Source: Candidatus Woesearchaeota archaeon
GTDB lineage: Archaea; Nanobdellota; Nanobdellia; Woesearchaeales; GW2011-AR4
Reading direction: 5' to 3'
Length of the DNA: 46,803 nt
Assembly: GCA_018303505.1 (NCBI GenBank)
Contig: JAGVYA010000016.1
Span: 1 to 46,803, forward strand
This document shows, in pieces, positions 14,721 through 22,305 of the stretch. Made by a program: the position numbers and the translations under genes. The notes under the pieces were generated by a model. The model did no database searches, was not told the origin of the DNA, and saw only the letters and a program-made list of their open reading frames with translations. The first letter of the stretch is position 1. Every line of letters starts with the position of its first letter.

Positions 14721-15689
14721 ATGCGAAATCAGAATTTCGCTCGCGTTCAAGAGAATAAGATTCCAGAATCAAGCTTCAGATGGGGCTATGCAATATTTGT
14801 TTTATTTTTGTTAAGCATACTTAGTTTCATAGCAATTGGAGTAATCTCATTGTTTGTTGGCATAGATGTTGAAAGTTTAAGCGGCAATGTTGCTTTGATA
14901 CCAATACAAGGTGTGATAGTAGGATCTGAAGATTCTGAATTTCTTTTTGAAAGTGTAACATCCTCTCAAGATGCAGTTGAGTTCATAGAAAAGGCTGATA
15001 AAAATCCAAGCATTAAGGCGATAATACTGGAGATAAACAGTCCGGGAGGCTCGGCAGTTGCTTCTGAGGAAATAGCAAATGCTGTCAGGAAAACAAACAA
15101 AACAACTGTTGCATGGATTCGTGAAGCAGGGGCATCCGGCGCTTATTGGGTTGCATCTGCTGCTGACTACATAGTTGCTAACAGGGTTTCAATAACAGGC
15201 TCAATTGGCGTCATTGCATCTTACCTTGAATTTCCAAGCTTATTGGAAAGATACAACGTAACTTACCAAAGACTAGTTTCTGGCAAATACAAGGACATAG
15301 GAAGCCCTTACAAAGAGATGACTCCTGAGGAAAAGGCAATATTCCAGGAAAATTTAGATTCCATAAGAGATTATTTTGTAAGCGAAGTTGCCAAAAACAG
15401 GAATTTGAATAAAAAGGATGTTGACAAAATAGCAAATGGCTTGTTTTACCTTGGAATACAAGCAAAAGAGCTTGGATTAGTTGATGAGCTTGGAAGCAAA
15501 GACGAGGTCATTGCCTATATTGAAGGAAAAGAAGGAATAAAGGCAGATGTTGTCAAGTACAAAAAAGAAGAGACTTTGCTTGATGTTTTGAGCAAGGTTT
15601 TAAGCAAGCAGTCATTTTTTGCTGGAAAAGGCATTGGAAGCGCTTTGCTTGATAAAAAAATTGCTTCAACTGTAAGCATATCAACATAA
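14721..15689 (+). CDS. sppA: Signal peptide peptidase SppA (family S49)
   Basis: Read from ATG 14721 (GTG 14709 is an alternative), this is about 322 residues. One membrane helix (YAIFVLFLLSILSFIAIGVISLF) precedes the protease domain. ILEINSPGGSAVAS forms the oxyanion region, GASGAYWVASAAD holds the nucleophile Ser, and VSGKYKDIGSPYKEMT holds the general-base Lys. It degrades signal peptides in the membrane, with the active site outside. The first codons contain GCGAAAT/ATTTCGC plus CTCGCGTT, a possible small palindromic insert at the N-terminus. Confidence 0.92.
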   Translation: MRNQNFARVQENKIPESSFRWGYAIFVLFLLSILSFIAIGVISLFVGIDVESLSGNVALIPIQGVIVGSEDSEFLFESVTSSQDAVEFIEKADKNPSIKAIILEINSPGGSAVASEEIANAVRKTNKTTVAWIREAGASGAYWVASAADYIVANRVSITGSIGVIASYLEFPSLLERYNVTYQRLVSGKYKDIGSPYKEMTPEEKAIFQENLDSIRDYFVSEVAKNRNLNKKDVDKIANGLFYLGIQAKELGLVDELGSKDEVIAYIEGKEGIKADVVKYKKEETLLDVLSKVLSKQSFFAGKGIGSALLDKKIASTVSIST

Positions 15690-15692
15690 AAA

Positions 15693-15863
15693 ATGTATGT
15701 AAAAATACTAAAAAACATAGCTGGAGTAACTTTGATAGGCATTGGCGTAATCGGGATTTTTCTTCCAATAGTGCAGGGAGTGCTTTTGATAATTGCCGGA
15801 TTGTATTTAATGGGAGTAAAAATTGATGATGTAAAAAAATGGTTTAAGAGCTTGAAATTTTAA
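15693..15863 (+). CDS. Small two-helix membrane protein (PGPGW-like)
   Basis: This 56-residue frame is too short for the track. Its hydrophobic hairpin GVTLIGIGVIGIFLPIVQGVLLIIAGLYLMG resembles PGPGW-type membrane proteins, though the Pro-Gly core is only partly kept. It starts 3 nt after the sppA stop and is probably co-transcribed with it. Confidence 0.6.
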   Translation: MYVKILKNIAGVTLIGIGVIGIFLPIVQGVLLIIAGLYLMGVKIDDVKKWFKSLKF

Positions 15864-15933
15864 GAAAAACTTTAAAACAACAACAAAGTTTATATAATAG
15901 TATTTAGAGATTATTATAAAAGGAGGTTATTTA

Positions 15934-16200
15934 ATGCCAGACACAAAGATTAATGTTTTTGAGATTGTTCTTTTATCTGTTGGGGTAGGCGCTGCAATTC
16001 TTGGATTTCAGCTCATTAATCAGGCATACAAGGGCGAAGGGAGCCAATTAAGCTGGCTGATGGTTATTGCAATTTTCAGTTGGCTTACTTTGCTTATACT
16101 GTTCATTTTGCTTAGCTTAATGGTTGATGTATCAAAGAAAGAGCTAGCCGAGATTAAGACAATGATCTATTTGCTTTCTGAGAAAAAGAACAAAAAATAG
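15934..16200 (+). CDS. Small two-helix membrane protein
   Basis: This 88-residue protein is preceded by a strong AAAGGAGGT ribosome-binding site. Two membrane segments (IVLLSVGVGAAILGFQLI and WLMVIAIFSWLTLLILFILLSLMV) are followed by a charged helical tail (SKKELAEIKTMIYLLSEKKNKK). A TATA-like TTTATATAA sits at about 15890. Function is unknown. Confidence 0.7.
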   Translation: MPDTKINVFEIVLLSVGVGAAILGFQLINQAYKGEGSQLSWLMVIAIFSWLTLLILFILLSLMVDVSKKELAEIKTMIYLLSEKKNKK

Positions 16201-16226
16201 TTGAATGCTAACTCGCTCACAACCAA

Positions 16227-16919
16227 CTATTTAGCAGTTATAGCGAGCAATTCCATCTTTCCTATTTCACTTAAGTCTATTAATGGCTTCGGGAATTTTT
16301 CATAATCATCAAGAATGCGGTTGCATGCTGTGTTGACCCAGCACTGGATAAATGGAAAGTTTTCAACTTGATTGAAGTCAAGAGTGTCAAATGCAAAAAT
16401 ATAGCAGTTCTTGTCTTTCAATTGTTTTTTTAATTCAACTGCTTTCCTGAAATTATTCTGGCCTGGCTTTAAGGAAACTAATATGCCAATTTCTTTTGCC
16501 TCCATAAATTTAAGATATGCCCCTTTTCTTTTTTTGTTGTACCTCTCAATTTGTTCTTTGTCTATCTTTGAAAGCACAGCATTTACTGGGTCATAGCAGA
16601 AAACATCTTTGTCACTATTCAATGTAATGCCTAAAGGGTGAAAGATGCCTGTTCCTATGTAAAGGAAAGCATCGACCTTGTCTTTGACTTTTTCTGCTGC
16701 TCCAGTATCGCAGCCAAGCAACTGGCCCTCATATTTTTGCTTTATTTTGTCAACGAAAATAGTTTTTCCATTTTTTTCCAATAATTCTTTTATTTCATCA
16801 ACAAACTCAAGAAATTGCACAGTTGTCGCCAATCCAATATTTTTGGGAAGCGCGCTTGCATCTAAATTTGACAAATTAATTTTGCCCTTATATCTGCTTT
16901 CAACCATCATTATTTTCAT
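16227..16919 (-). CDS. dph2: Dph2-like diphthamide synthesis protein, shortened
   Basis: ATG 16919 (MKIMMVESRYKG) is chosen over TTG 16928, giving 230 residues. Domain-two and domain-three landmarks of the Dph1/Dph2 family are present: QLLGCDTGAAEKVKDKVDAFLYIGTGIFHPLG, DPVNAVLSKID, and FIQCWVNTACNRILDDYEKFPKPL, with two candidate iron-sulfur Cys positions. The usual first domain with its Cys (about 90 residues) is missing. The family transfers 3-amino-3-carboxypropyl from SAM to a histidine of aEF2. Either another protein supplies domain one or this version has changed role. Confidence 0.8.
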   Translation of the reverse strand: MKIMMVESRYKGKINLSNLDASALPKNIGLATTVQFLEFVDEIKELLEKNGKTIFVDKIKQKYEGQLLGCDTGAAEKVKDKVDAFLYIGTGIFHPLGITLNSDKDVFCYDPVNAVLSKIDKEQIERYNKKRKGAYLKFMEAKEIGILVSLKPGQNNFRKAVELKKQLKDKNCYIFAFDTLDFNQVENFPFIQCWVNTACNRILDDYEKFPKPLIDLSEIGKMELLAITAK

Positions 16920-17013
16920 ATATGGCAAGATTGGCTAAAAGATATATAAAGGTTTGTGGTGTAAATTGAATATTTAGAAATGTTTTTATAGTTTATAAAA
17001 TAGGTAAATTTTA

Positions 17014-17826
17014 ATGAATAAAACAAGCAAAAATCAGACAGTTGTGAGCGAGTTCGGTGAGATAAGCGAGCGAAAGCGAGCTTTCGCATTCCACCGCTCA
17101 CTCGCATCTCACCGATTTTTGGTGTTCAGAAAATTTGTAAAATTTTCTCGGAAATCGCAAATTACTTTGATAATTGCAATAGCTATTTTTATTGTTATAA
17201 TTGCAGCGTTTATATTCTACGCAGCATATTACTTCAAAAATAAAAATCCAATAGAGCCATTGGCTTTTGAAAGGCTAAGCATTGAGAATTACATAAATGG
17301 GTGCGTCAAAAAAACAGCAGAGGAAGGCTTAAATTTATTTGGAAAGAAAGGGTTTGTTGTTGATAATGATTTTAAGATTCCTGACATAGAACAAATACGA
17401 AATGAATTATCGCTCTACATAAATAATAACTTAAACATATGCCTAAAAGACTTTAAAGATTTCAAAAAACAAGGCTGGGACGTTGAGAAAGGCAACATTA
17501 ATGCAAAAACTCAAATAAATCAGGAAGATGTTGCTTTTGATGTTGATTTTCCTCTCAAAATTACAGATAAAGGCAACACAATAAATTTTGAAAGGTTTGT
17601 TACAAAAATAAATGTAAGGTTGAAGTATATCTATGATTTAATTAATAAAATTGTTGAGTTTGACTCAAAATACAAAAGGCATGTTGATTTAAGCACTTTA
17701 AATGAGTATAATGTGAATATTAGCATTTCTGATTTTGGCGATTCGTTGGTTTATGTTATTGACGACCCAAAGTCATTGATAATGAACGAGCCGTATAGAT
17801 TTGTACTTGCTCTGAAATCTGAATAA
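17014..17826 (+). CDS. Membrane-anchored extracellular protein with element-derived N-terminus
   Basis: The annotated frame is 270 residues. A single helix (ITLIIAIAIFIVIIAAFIFYAAYYF) begins at about residue 52 and is followed by an acidic extracytoplasmic domain with two Cys (INGCVKK, NICLKDF). Related DPANN proteins normally start right at the Lys-Ser-Gln before this helix. Here MNK is followed by about 40 residues encoded by a palindromic element (VVSEFGEISERKRAFAFHRS). The insertion is in frame without a stop. Function is unknown; the pilin-like N-terminus suggests surface display. Confidence 0.7.
   Translation: MNKTSKNQTVVSEFGEISERKRAFAFHRSLASHRFLVFRKFVKFSRKSQITLIIAIAIFIVIIAAFIFYAAYYFKNKNPIEPLAFERLSIENYINGCVKKTAEEGLNLFGKKGFVVDNDFKIPDIEQIRNELSLYINNNLNICLKDFKDFKKQGWDVEKGNINAKTQINQEDVAFDVDFPLKITDKGNTINFERFVTKINVRLKYIYDLINKIVEFDSKYKRHVDLSTLNEYNVNISISDFGDSLVYVIDDPKSLIMNEPYRFVLALKSE
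17028..17150. repeat. Palindromic element family A inside the 17014 gene
   Basis: CAAAAATC (17028-17035) pairs with GATTTTTG (17114-17121) around the GAGCGAG/CTCGC-rich core. The spacer GTGTTC comes next, then AGAAAATTT/AAATTTTCT (17128-17148). The order hairpin, short spacer, hairpin matches intergenic copies at 11381 and 22148. Confidence 0.8.
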
Positions 17827-17834
17827 ATTTAAAG

Positions 17835-17961
17835 GCTTAATAGATTTTTTTGATAAAAGGATTGAATTGAATGGAATTGTTAATTATCTTAGACACCCAT
17901 TAAAGAATAATCAAATTGCATCTTTGCTTAGTGATTTTGTTTACAGAGGATTGAAAGATTA
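17835..17961 (+). pseudogene. Fragment duplicated from the 19240 gene
   Basis: About 110 bases (TTGAATGGAATTGTTAATTA through GATTTTGTTTACAGAGGATT) closely match 20610-20705 inside the large secreted-protein gene. No complete frame remains. It shows that a longer paralogue once stood here or that part of the gene was copied. Confidence 0.7.
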
Positions 17962-17966
17962 AAAAA

Positions 17967-18194
17967 TTAGTTACTAAAAACAGCTTTTATTGGGATTTCT
18001 TGCTCTTGACCAAGTTTCTTAAACCTTTTCTCAAAGTTAAGTATCATAAACCCGACTATCTCTTTTGTTTTTGGGTCTTTTCTTATGAAAACATCATCTT
18101 TAATTTCTTCTGAAATTGCTTTTCTTGGCTTACCTATTGAAATATCTAAAACATCCCCTTCCTTGTCAAATGAAAAAATCAGCTTCTTGTCCAT
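17967..18194 (-). CDS. DUF2283 family antitoxin-like protein
   Basis: This 75-residue protein has the DUF2283 pattern: FSFDKEGDVLDISIGKPRKAISEEIKDDVFIRKDPKTKEIVGFMILNFEKRF. Members are commonly paired with small toxins. Its start overlaps the end of the 18179 gene by 16 nt, so the toxin-like gene comes first in the operon. Confidence 0.8.
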   Translation of the reverse strand: MDKKLIFSFDKEGDVLDISIGKPRKAISEEIKDDVFIRKDPKTKEIVGFMILNFEKRFKKLGQEQEIPIKAVFSN

Positions 18195-18463
18195 TCTAGT
18201 TCACCCTTCTTGATTTTATCTGAAGTGAAAGATGTAATTATGAGCTTCTTGCTTAAATTAATAACTGAAACAATATAATACTTTCCTTTTTTTCTGTGGT
18301 ATATTTTTATATCTTCATACAAACTGCTTTTTATAATAAAATCCGGCTTAGACAACACAGATTTAATGTCCTGTATGCCTATTTCTGGGTGTTTTTCTTT
18401 TATGTGCCTTAATCTTGCATCTGGAAGATGCAGTCTATTCCCAAACAAATCTTCAATCTGCAT
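18179..18463 (-). CDS. Putative small RNase toxin partner of DUF2283
   Basis: This 94-residue protein contains the pattern RHIKEKHPEIGIQDIKSVLSKPDFIIKS, then IKIYHRKKGKYYIVSVINLSKKLIITSFTSDKIKKGE. The His residues early and the TxxxTDKIKKGE-like end resemble BECR/DUF4258-type toxins. Assignment is by pattern and by its pairing with a DUF2283 gene. Confidence 0.6.
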   Translation of the reverse strand: MQIEDLFGNRLHLPDARLRHIKEKHPEIGIQDIKSVLSKPDFIIKSSLYEDIKIYHRKKGKYYIVSVINLSKKLIITSFTSDKIKKGELEWTRS

Positions 18464-18620
18464 ATAAAACTAAAATATTAGATTCTTAAAAAAGTTTTGG
18501 TTTATTCCAATTAATATTTTCCATATAGAAAACAAACCTATATAAACTATATAAAAATCACTACTTCGGTATAGTGAAAAAACGAAAAGTTTATAAAGGG
18601 TGGAAACCATAAGATGAAGC

Positions 18621-19232
18621 ATGAAACACAAATATGCTGTACCATTGGCTTTTGGGCTCGTACTAGCCACACAACCAGCAAAAGATGCTGCTAAAGCAGC
18701 TTATGATGCCTTTATCAACAATCAGAAAGGGATAGAGAGGGTAGTGCATAATTCTAGCGGAAATAAGTTGGAGGAATTGCTTGGAGGGGTTGCTTATGGG
18801 CAGAGTGTTGACAGGATTTCTGTTGAGGAGTATTATCAGAGGGCTAAGCCTGCTGATGAGATTGCTCCTGGATTAAGAACTCAAGATTTTGGATACGCTA
18901 GCATTAGCACGCATGGATTTTCATTTTATGGAAATGAATGGGCGGATGCTTACAAAGATAAAACTGAGAAGGGTGAAAAACTAAGGAATATATTTAAAAA
19001 GGCAGATAAACAAATATTTACATTTGATGGTATAAATTACCAATTTAATTTTGATAAATTTAATTCGTACTGGACTAATTTGGAAAATGATATTAGATTT
19101 GTAAATTTTGCGGGTAATTTTATGATGTGGAATGTGCCAAAAGAGAGAAAGGTTTACATTTTAACTTTAGATAATGAAATTATAGAAAAAATCAAGAATT
19201 ATAGCAAATCTTTTAAATTCAAAATTTTATAG
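18621..19232 (+). CDS. Hypothetical protein, possibly exported
   Basis: This 203-residue protein has a weak N-terminal signal-like stretch (YAVPLAFGLVLATQPA), then a mixed soluble domain rich in aromatic residues (FTFDGINYQFNFDKFNSYW, NFAGNFMMWNVPKE). TATA-like GTTTATAAAG lies about 25 nt upstream. It ends 7 nt before the next gene, a large secreted protein, and probably shares its operon. Confidence 0.55.
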   Translation: MKHKYAVPLAFGLVLATQPAKDAAKAAYDAFINNQKGIERVVHNSSGNKLEELLGGVAYGQSVDRISVEEYYQRAKPADEIAPGLRTQDFGYASISTHGFSFYGNEWADAYKDKTEKGEKLRNIFKKADKQIFTFDGINYQFNFDKFNSYWTNLENDIRFVNFAGNFMMWNVPKERKVYILTLDNEIIEKIKNYSKSFKFKIL

Positions 19233-19239
19233 TTCAATT

Positions 19240-21024
19240 ATGCATATTAAAGAAGTAACGCTAAAAACATTTTTGATAATAGTAAGTTACTTTCTAATTT
19301 TTATTCTATTAAATACTAAATCCTTTGCAGCCTGTGGTTTTGATAGCGAAAATAATCCAATAACTTGCGATGCAAATAGTATCAATGACGCATTAAGCAG
19401 AGGAGAAAAAGGATTAGACTGGTCTCAAATAAATCAAGAGTTAGTAAAGCCTGAAAATATACCAAAAATCCCTCCAGACAAAGTTGATGTTACAAAAGTC
19501 CAGGACCAGTCAAAACTCACAAAAGACCAGCTTTATTTCAAAGACTCTTCTGGCAGCCCGAACATCAACAAGATAAGTGACTGGAACAATCTTGACAAAA
19601 ATGCAAAAGATGGGGCTTTAAGCGAAATAACAAAAAAATCCATTGTTACAGAGGGTGTTACTGGCGGAAAAGTTGTCGGAAACGGCCTTGAGTTTGAAGG
19701 AATAAAATTCTGGAAAATTGATAAGACATCCATAAACAATTGCATTAAGTGCTCTTATGACGGAAGCAAATTAAAATTCCAGCATGCAGATTCTGTTGTG
19801 GCAGATAAAAGCGCTTCCACAAACATAGATAATTTTGATGGTTATGAAGGTATTTTCTCCATCGAAAAAGCAGACTCTTTCCTAAGTGATTGCATAAGAG
19901 TAGATGACATTAAAGACAGTGAATTCAAAGTTACAGATAAGGTAGAGATAACTACAAAATCAAATGTAGATCTAAAAATAACCGATTGCTCTTATAATGA
20001 AGTTATTTTTAGCGGAAAAGGAAAATTAATTATCGACAAAAGTGAAAATCCAACTTATGTTATTGAAAATGGAAGTTTAAAAATGAAAGGCAAAGGCTAT
20101 ATTGGAAACCATATAGCCATAGATGGCGAGGCTGCAATATACATAGCAAGCTCTAGTGGTTATTATATTTATAAAGTTGGAAATAAATTTTTTGTTGTTT
20201 CTGTTGATAATCCAAGCATAGCTTTTGAAGTCAAGGAAAGAATATTGCCAGATAGCATAGCATATTACAGCAAAGAAGATGATAGCTTCCTGATAATTGT
20301 GCCTTCAGACACTATAGAAGTACTTAAAAAATCAAAGGTAAAAAGCATAGCTATATTGAAAATAGAAGAAGAATACAACGAAACTGTAGAAGCAAATAAT
20401 TCTATAATTATAGAAACTGACAAAGTATTTGGCTTTAAATGTTTAACAATAAATCCTGTAGGAAGTTATTTTTATAATGATAAAGACTTAAGGAAAGATT
20501 TTGTTATCAATGTCCCAAAAGAATCACCAACTTACAAATTATGTTTAAGAAAAAACATTGCACAACAATTTAAAGACTACAATGGATTAGTTGACTTTGT
20601 TAATGGAAAAATTGAGTTGAATGGAATTGTCAATTATCTAAGATATCCATTAAAGAATAATCAAATTGCATCTTTGCTTAGTGATTTTGTTTACAGAGGA
20701 TTAAAGAATGTAAGAACATTATTGGCTTATGACACTGATTTATTATTTTTAAATAATGCTGCAATAAAAAATATTTTGGAAAACAAAAATCAAATAACAT
20801 TTACAAAACCAAACAACCATATAACAATCAAGGAACTTGAACTGGAAGATGGAAAGATACATAGAATTGCTGAATTAAATAAGATAACAAAAAATCAATT
20901 AAATCAAGATGTTATATCAAACTATGAAAGTGATAGTTTATTGCCAAAAATTGCAATAACCAACGGCATTCTTGTCCAGGATAATGGAAAAAACAGAATA
21001 ACAATTTATCCGCCACAAAAATAA
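19240..21024 (+). CDS. Large secreted surface protein
   Basis: This 594-residue protein has a cleavable signal (FLIIVSYFLIFILLNTKSFAA). The N-terminal part contains KIPPDKVDVTKVQDQSKLTKDQLYFKD and LSEITKKSIVTEGVTGGKVVGNGLEFEGIKFWKI. A long beta-strand-rich region follows with repeating short hydrophobic turns, suggestive of a beta-solenoid. No enzyme motif is seen. Part of the C-terminal region is duplicated as a fragment at 17835, which suggests a multicopy family in this genome. Confidence 0.65.
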   Translation: MHIKEVTLKTFLIIVSYFLIFILLNTKSFAACGFDSENNPITCDANSINDALSRGEKGLDWSQINQELVKPENIPKIPPDKVDVTKVQDQSKLTKDQLYFKDSSGSPNINKISDWNNLDKNAKDGALSEITKKSIVTEGVTGGKVVGNGLEFEGIKFWKIDKTSINNCIKCSYDGSKLKFQHADSVVADKSASTNIDNFDGYEGIFSIEKADSFLSDCIRVDDIKDSEFKVTDKVEITTKSNVDLKITDCSYNEVIFSGKGKLIIDKSENPTYVIENGSLKMKGKGYIGNHIAIDGEAAIYIASSSGYYIYKVGNKFFVVSVDNPSIAFEVKERILPDSIAYYSKEDDSFLIIVPSDTIEVLKKSKVKSIAILKIEEEYNETVEANNSIIIETDKVFGFKCLTINPVGSYFYNDKDLRKDFVINVPKESPTYKLCLRKNIAQQFKDYNGLVDFVNGKIELNGIVNYLRYPLKNNQIASLLSDFVYRGLKNVRTLLAYDTDLLFLNNAAIKNILENKNQITFTKPNNHITIKELELEDGKIHRIAELNKITKNQLNQDVISNYESDSLLPKIAITNGILVQDNGKNRITIYPPQK

Positions 21025-21026
21025 TT

Positions 21027-22058
21027 TTATTTATTTTTATTTTTGACAAATATATAAAACAAAATCAAAACAATAATAGCAATCAAAAGAATCAATAAAT
21101 AATTTAACTTTATTTCCTCTTTTTTCTCAATTTTTTGCTCAAACTCCTTAAATCCTGTAGCGATTCCAAAAGTTACAAGCAGTTTTCTGCATTCTTCATC
21201 AATATTTTTAAAAACTTTATAGGACAACTCCTTATCCTTATCAAGCCTTGAGAACGTCCATAATATCAATGGGTCATTTTGCACGACTTCATAACCAGCT
21301 GTTTCTATCAAAAGCTGGTTAACATAGGTACTTACGCATTTTGGTATTTTTTCGTATATGCTAACATTTAACAGCATTTTTTTTGGCTTTAAATAAATGA
21401 TTATTACTGTACTTTTATCACTTTCGTTGTAGAATATTGTCTTTCTTATTTCCAGATTCTCCTGCGTGATATTGAAATATCTATTGAATAAAAAGTTTAC
21501 CTCGTTCAAAACTTCATCTTTTTCCAAAAATGGCTTTTTAATTTTGATTACTTCTTCCATTATTTTTTCTGGAGAGCTTGTTTCTTCCTTTGCTTCTGTT
21601 TTAATTGGTTTTTCCCGTATTATTGATATTGGAAGATAGTTTATTGCGTCATTGATATTTTCAAACAAAAAATTATCATTAACATCATTATTAAATGAAT
21701 TAAACAAAGCAATGCCGAACTTGTTTTTTGTCAAATAATTGCCTTTGATGATGCTGTTATTCGTATCTTCAAGGTAAATGCCAACTTCATAATTTGATAT
21801 GTTGCAATTTTGAACACTGACATTATTCCTATTATTAGATAAAATGCCATAGCTAACCCCATTTCCAAATAGAATGGAATTATTGCAATCAATAGCTATA
21901 TTATCGTCAATAACATCAATGCCATTCTCAATATTATATACTCCATAACAGAAAACTGTGTTTTCTTTTATTTCTAAATTTTCAGTTGGAACTATACAAA
22001 CAGCATTGACTATGGGTAATATAATAAAAGCAAAATATAAGACAATAAGCTTTCTCAT
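21027..22058 (-). CDS. Secreted NosD-like beta-helix protein with C-terminal membrane anchor
   Basis: This 343-residue protein has a signal peptide (LIVLYFAFIILPIVNAV). Residues of about 50-145 form right-handed beta-helix rungs with the NNSIIKGNYLTKNKFGIALFNSFNNDVNDN pattern of NosD/parallel beta-helix repeats. A second domain (about 180-300) is of unknown fold. A C-terminal helix (YLLILLIAIIVLILFYIFV) with a Lys/Asn tail anchors it. It is convergent with the 19240 gene and is a likely cell-surface protein. Confidence 0.75.
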   Translation of the reverse strand: MRKLIVLYFAFIILPIVNAVCIVPTENLEIKENTVFCYGVYNIENGIDVIDDNIAIDCNNSILFGNGVSYGILSNNRNNVSVQNCNISNYEVGIYLEDTNNSIIKGNYLTKNKFGIALFNSFNNDVNDNFLFENINDAINYLPISIIREKPIKTEAKEETSSPEKIMEEVIKIKKPFLEKDEVLNEVNFLFNRYFNITQENLEIRKTIFYNESDKSTVIIIYLKPKKMLLNVSIYEKIPKCVSTYVNQLLIETAGYEVVQNDPLILWTFSRLDKDKELSYKVFKNIDEECRKLLVTFGIATGFKEFEQKIEKKEEIKLNYLLILLIAIIVLILFYIFVKNKNK

Positions 22059-22103
22059 ATTTATGTTGTTTTAAATCAATTTATTTATTTGTTTCTATAC
22101 TCA

Positions 22104-22232
22104 CAGACAAAAATATTTATACAGTAGTTGTCTGTTCGTAATACAAAGAAAACCTTATGGTTTTCGAGTGTTCAAAAATCTTTGATTTTTGACAAGTAAA
22201 GGACATATTTATGTCTAAAAACTTGTGTCCTT
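22104..22232. repeat. Four tandem hairpins (family A)
   Basis: CAGACAA/TTGTCTG, GAAAACC/GGTTTTC, CAAAAATC/GATTTTTG and AAAGGACA/TGTCCTTT follow one another in 130 bp, with the GAGTGTT spacer between the second and third. The run from CAAAGAAAACC to GAGTGTT is identical to 12887-12914, about 9 kb away, while flanking arms differ. It fills most of the 247-base gap before the 22306 gene. Confidence 0.8.
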
Positions 22233-22305
22233 TACTATATTATATTTAGTCACCACAGTATAGTATAGACAATTCTTTTTAAATATCAAGGCGCAGCTAA
22301 AAATA

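Noticed and set aside
17028-17150. Archaeal bulge-helix-bulge intron in the mRNA
   Set aside because: Considered for the in-frame elements, but I could not draw the required two 3-nt bulges around a 4-bp helix at the boundaries; kept only as a test idea.
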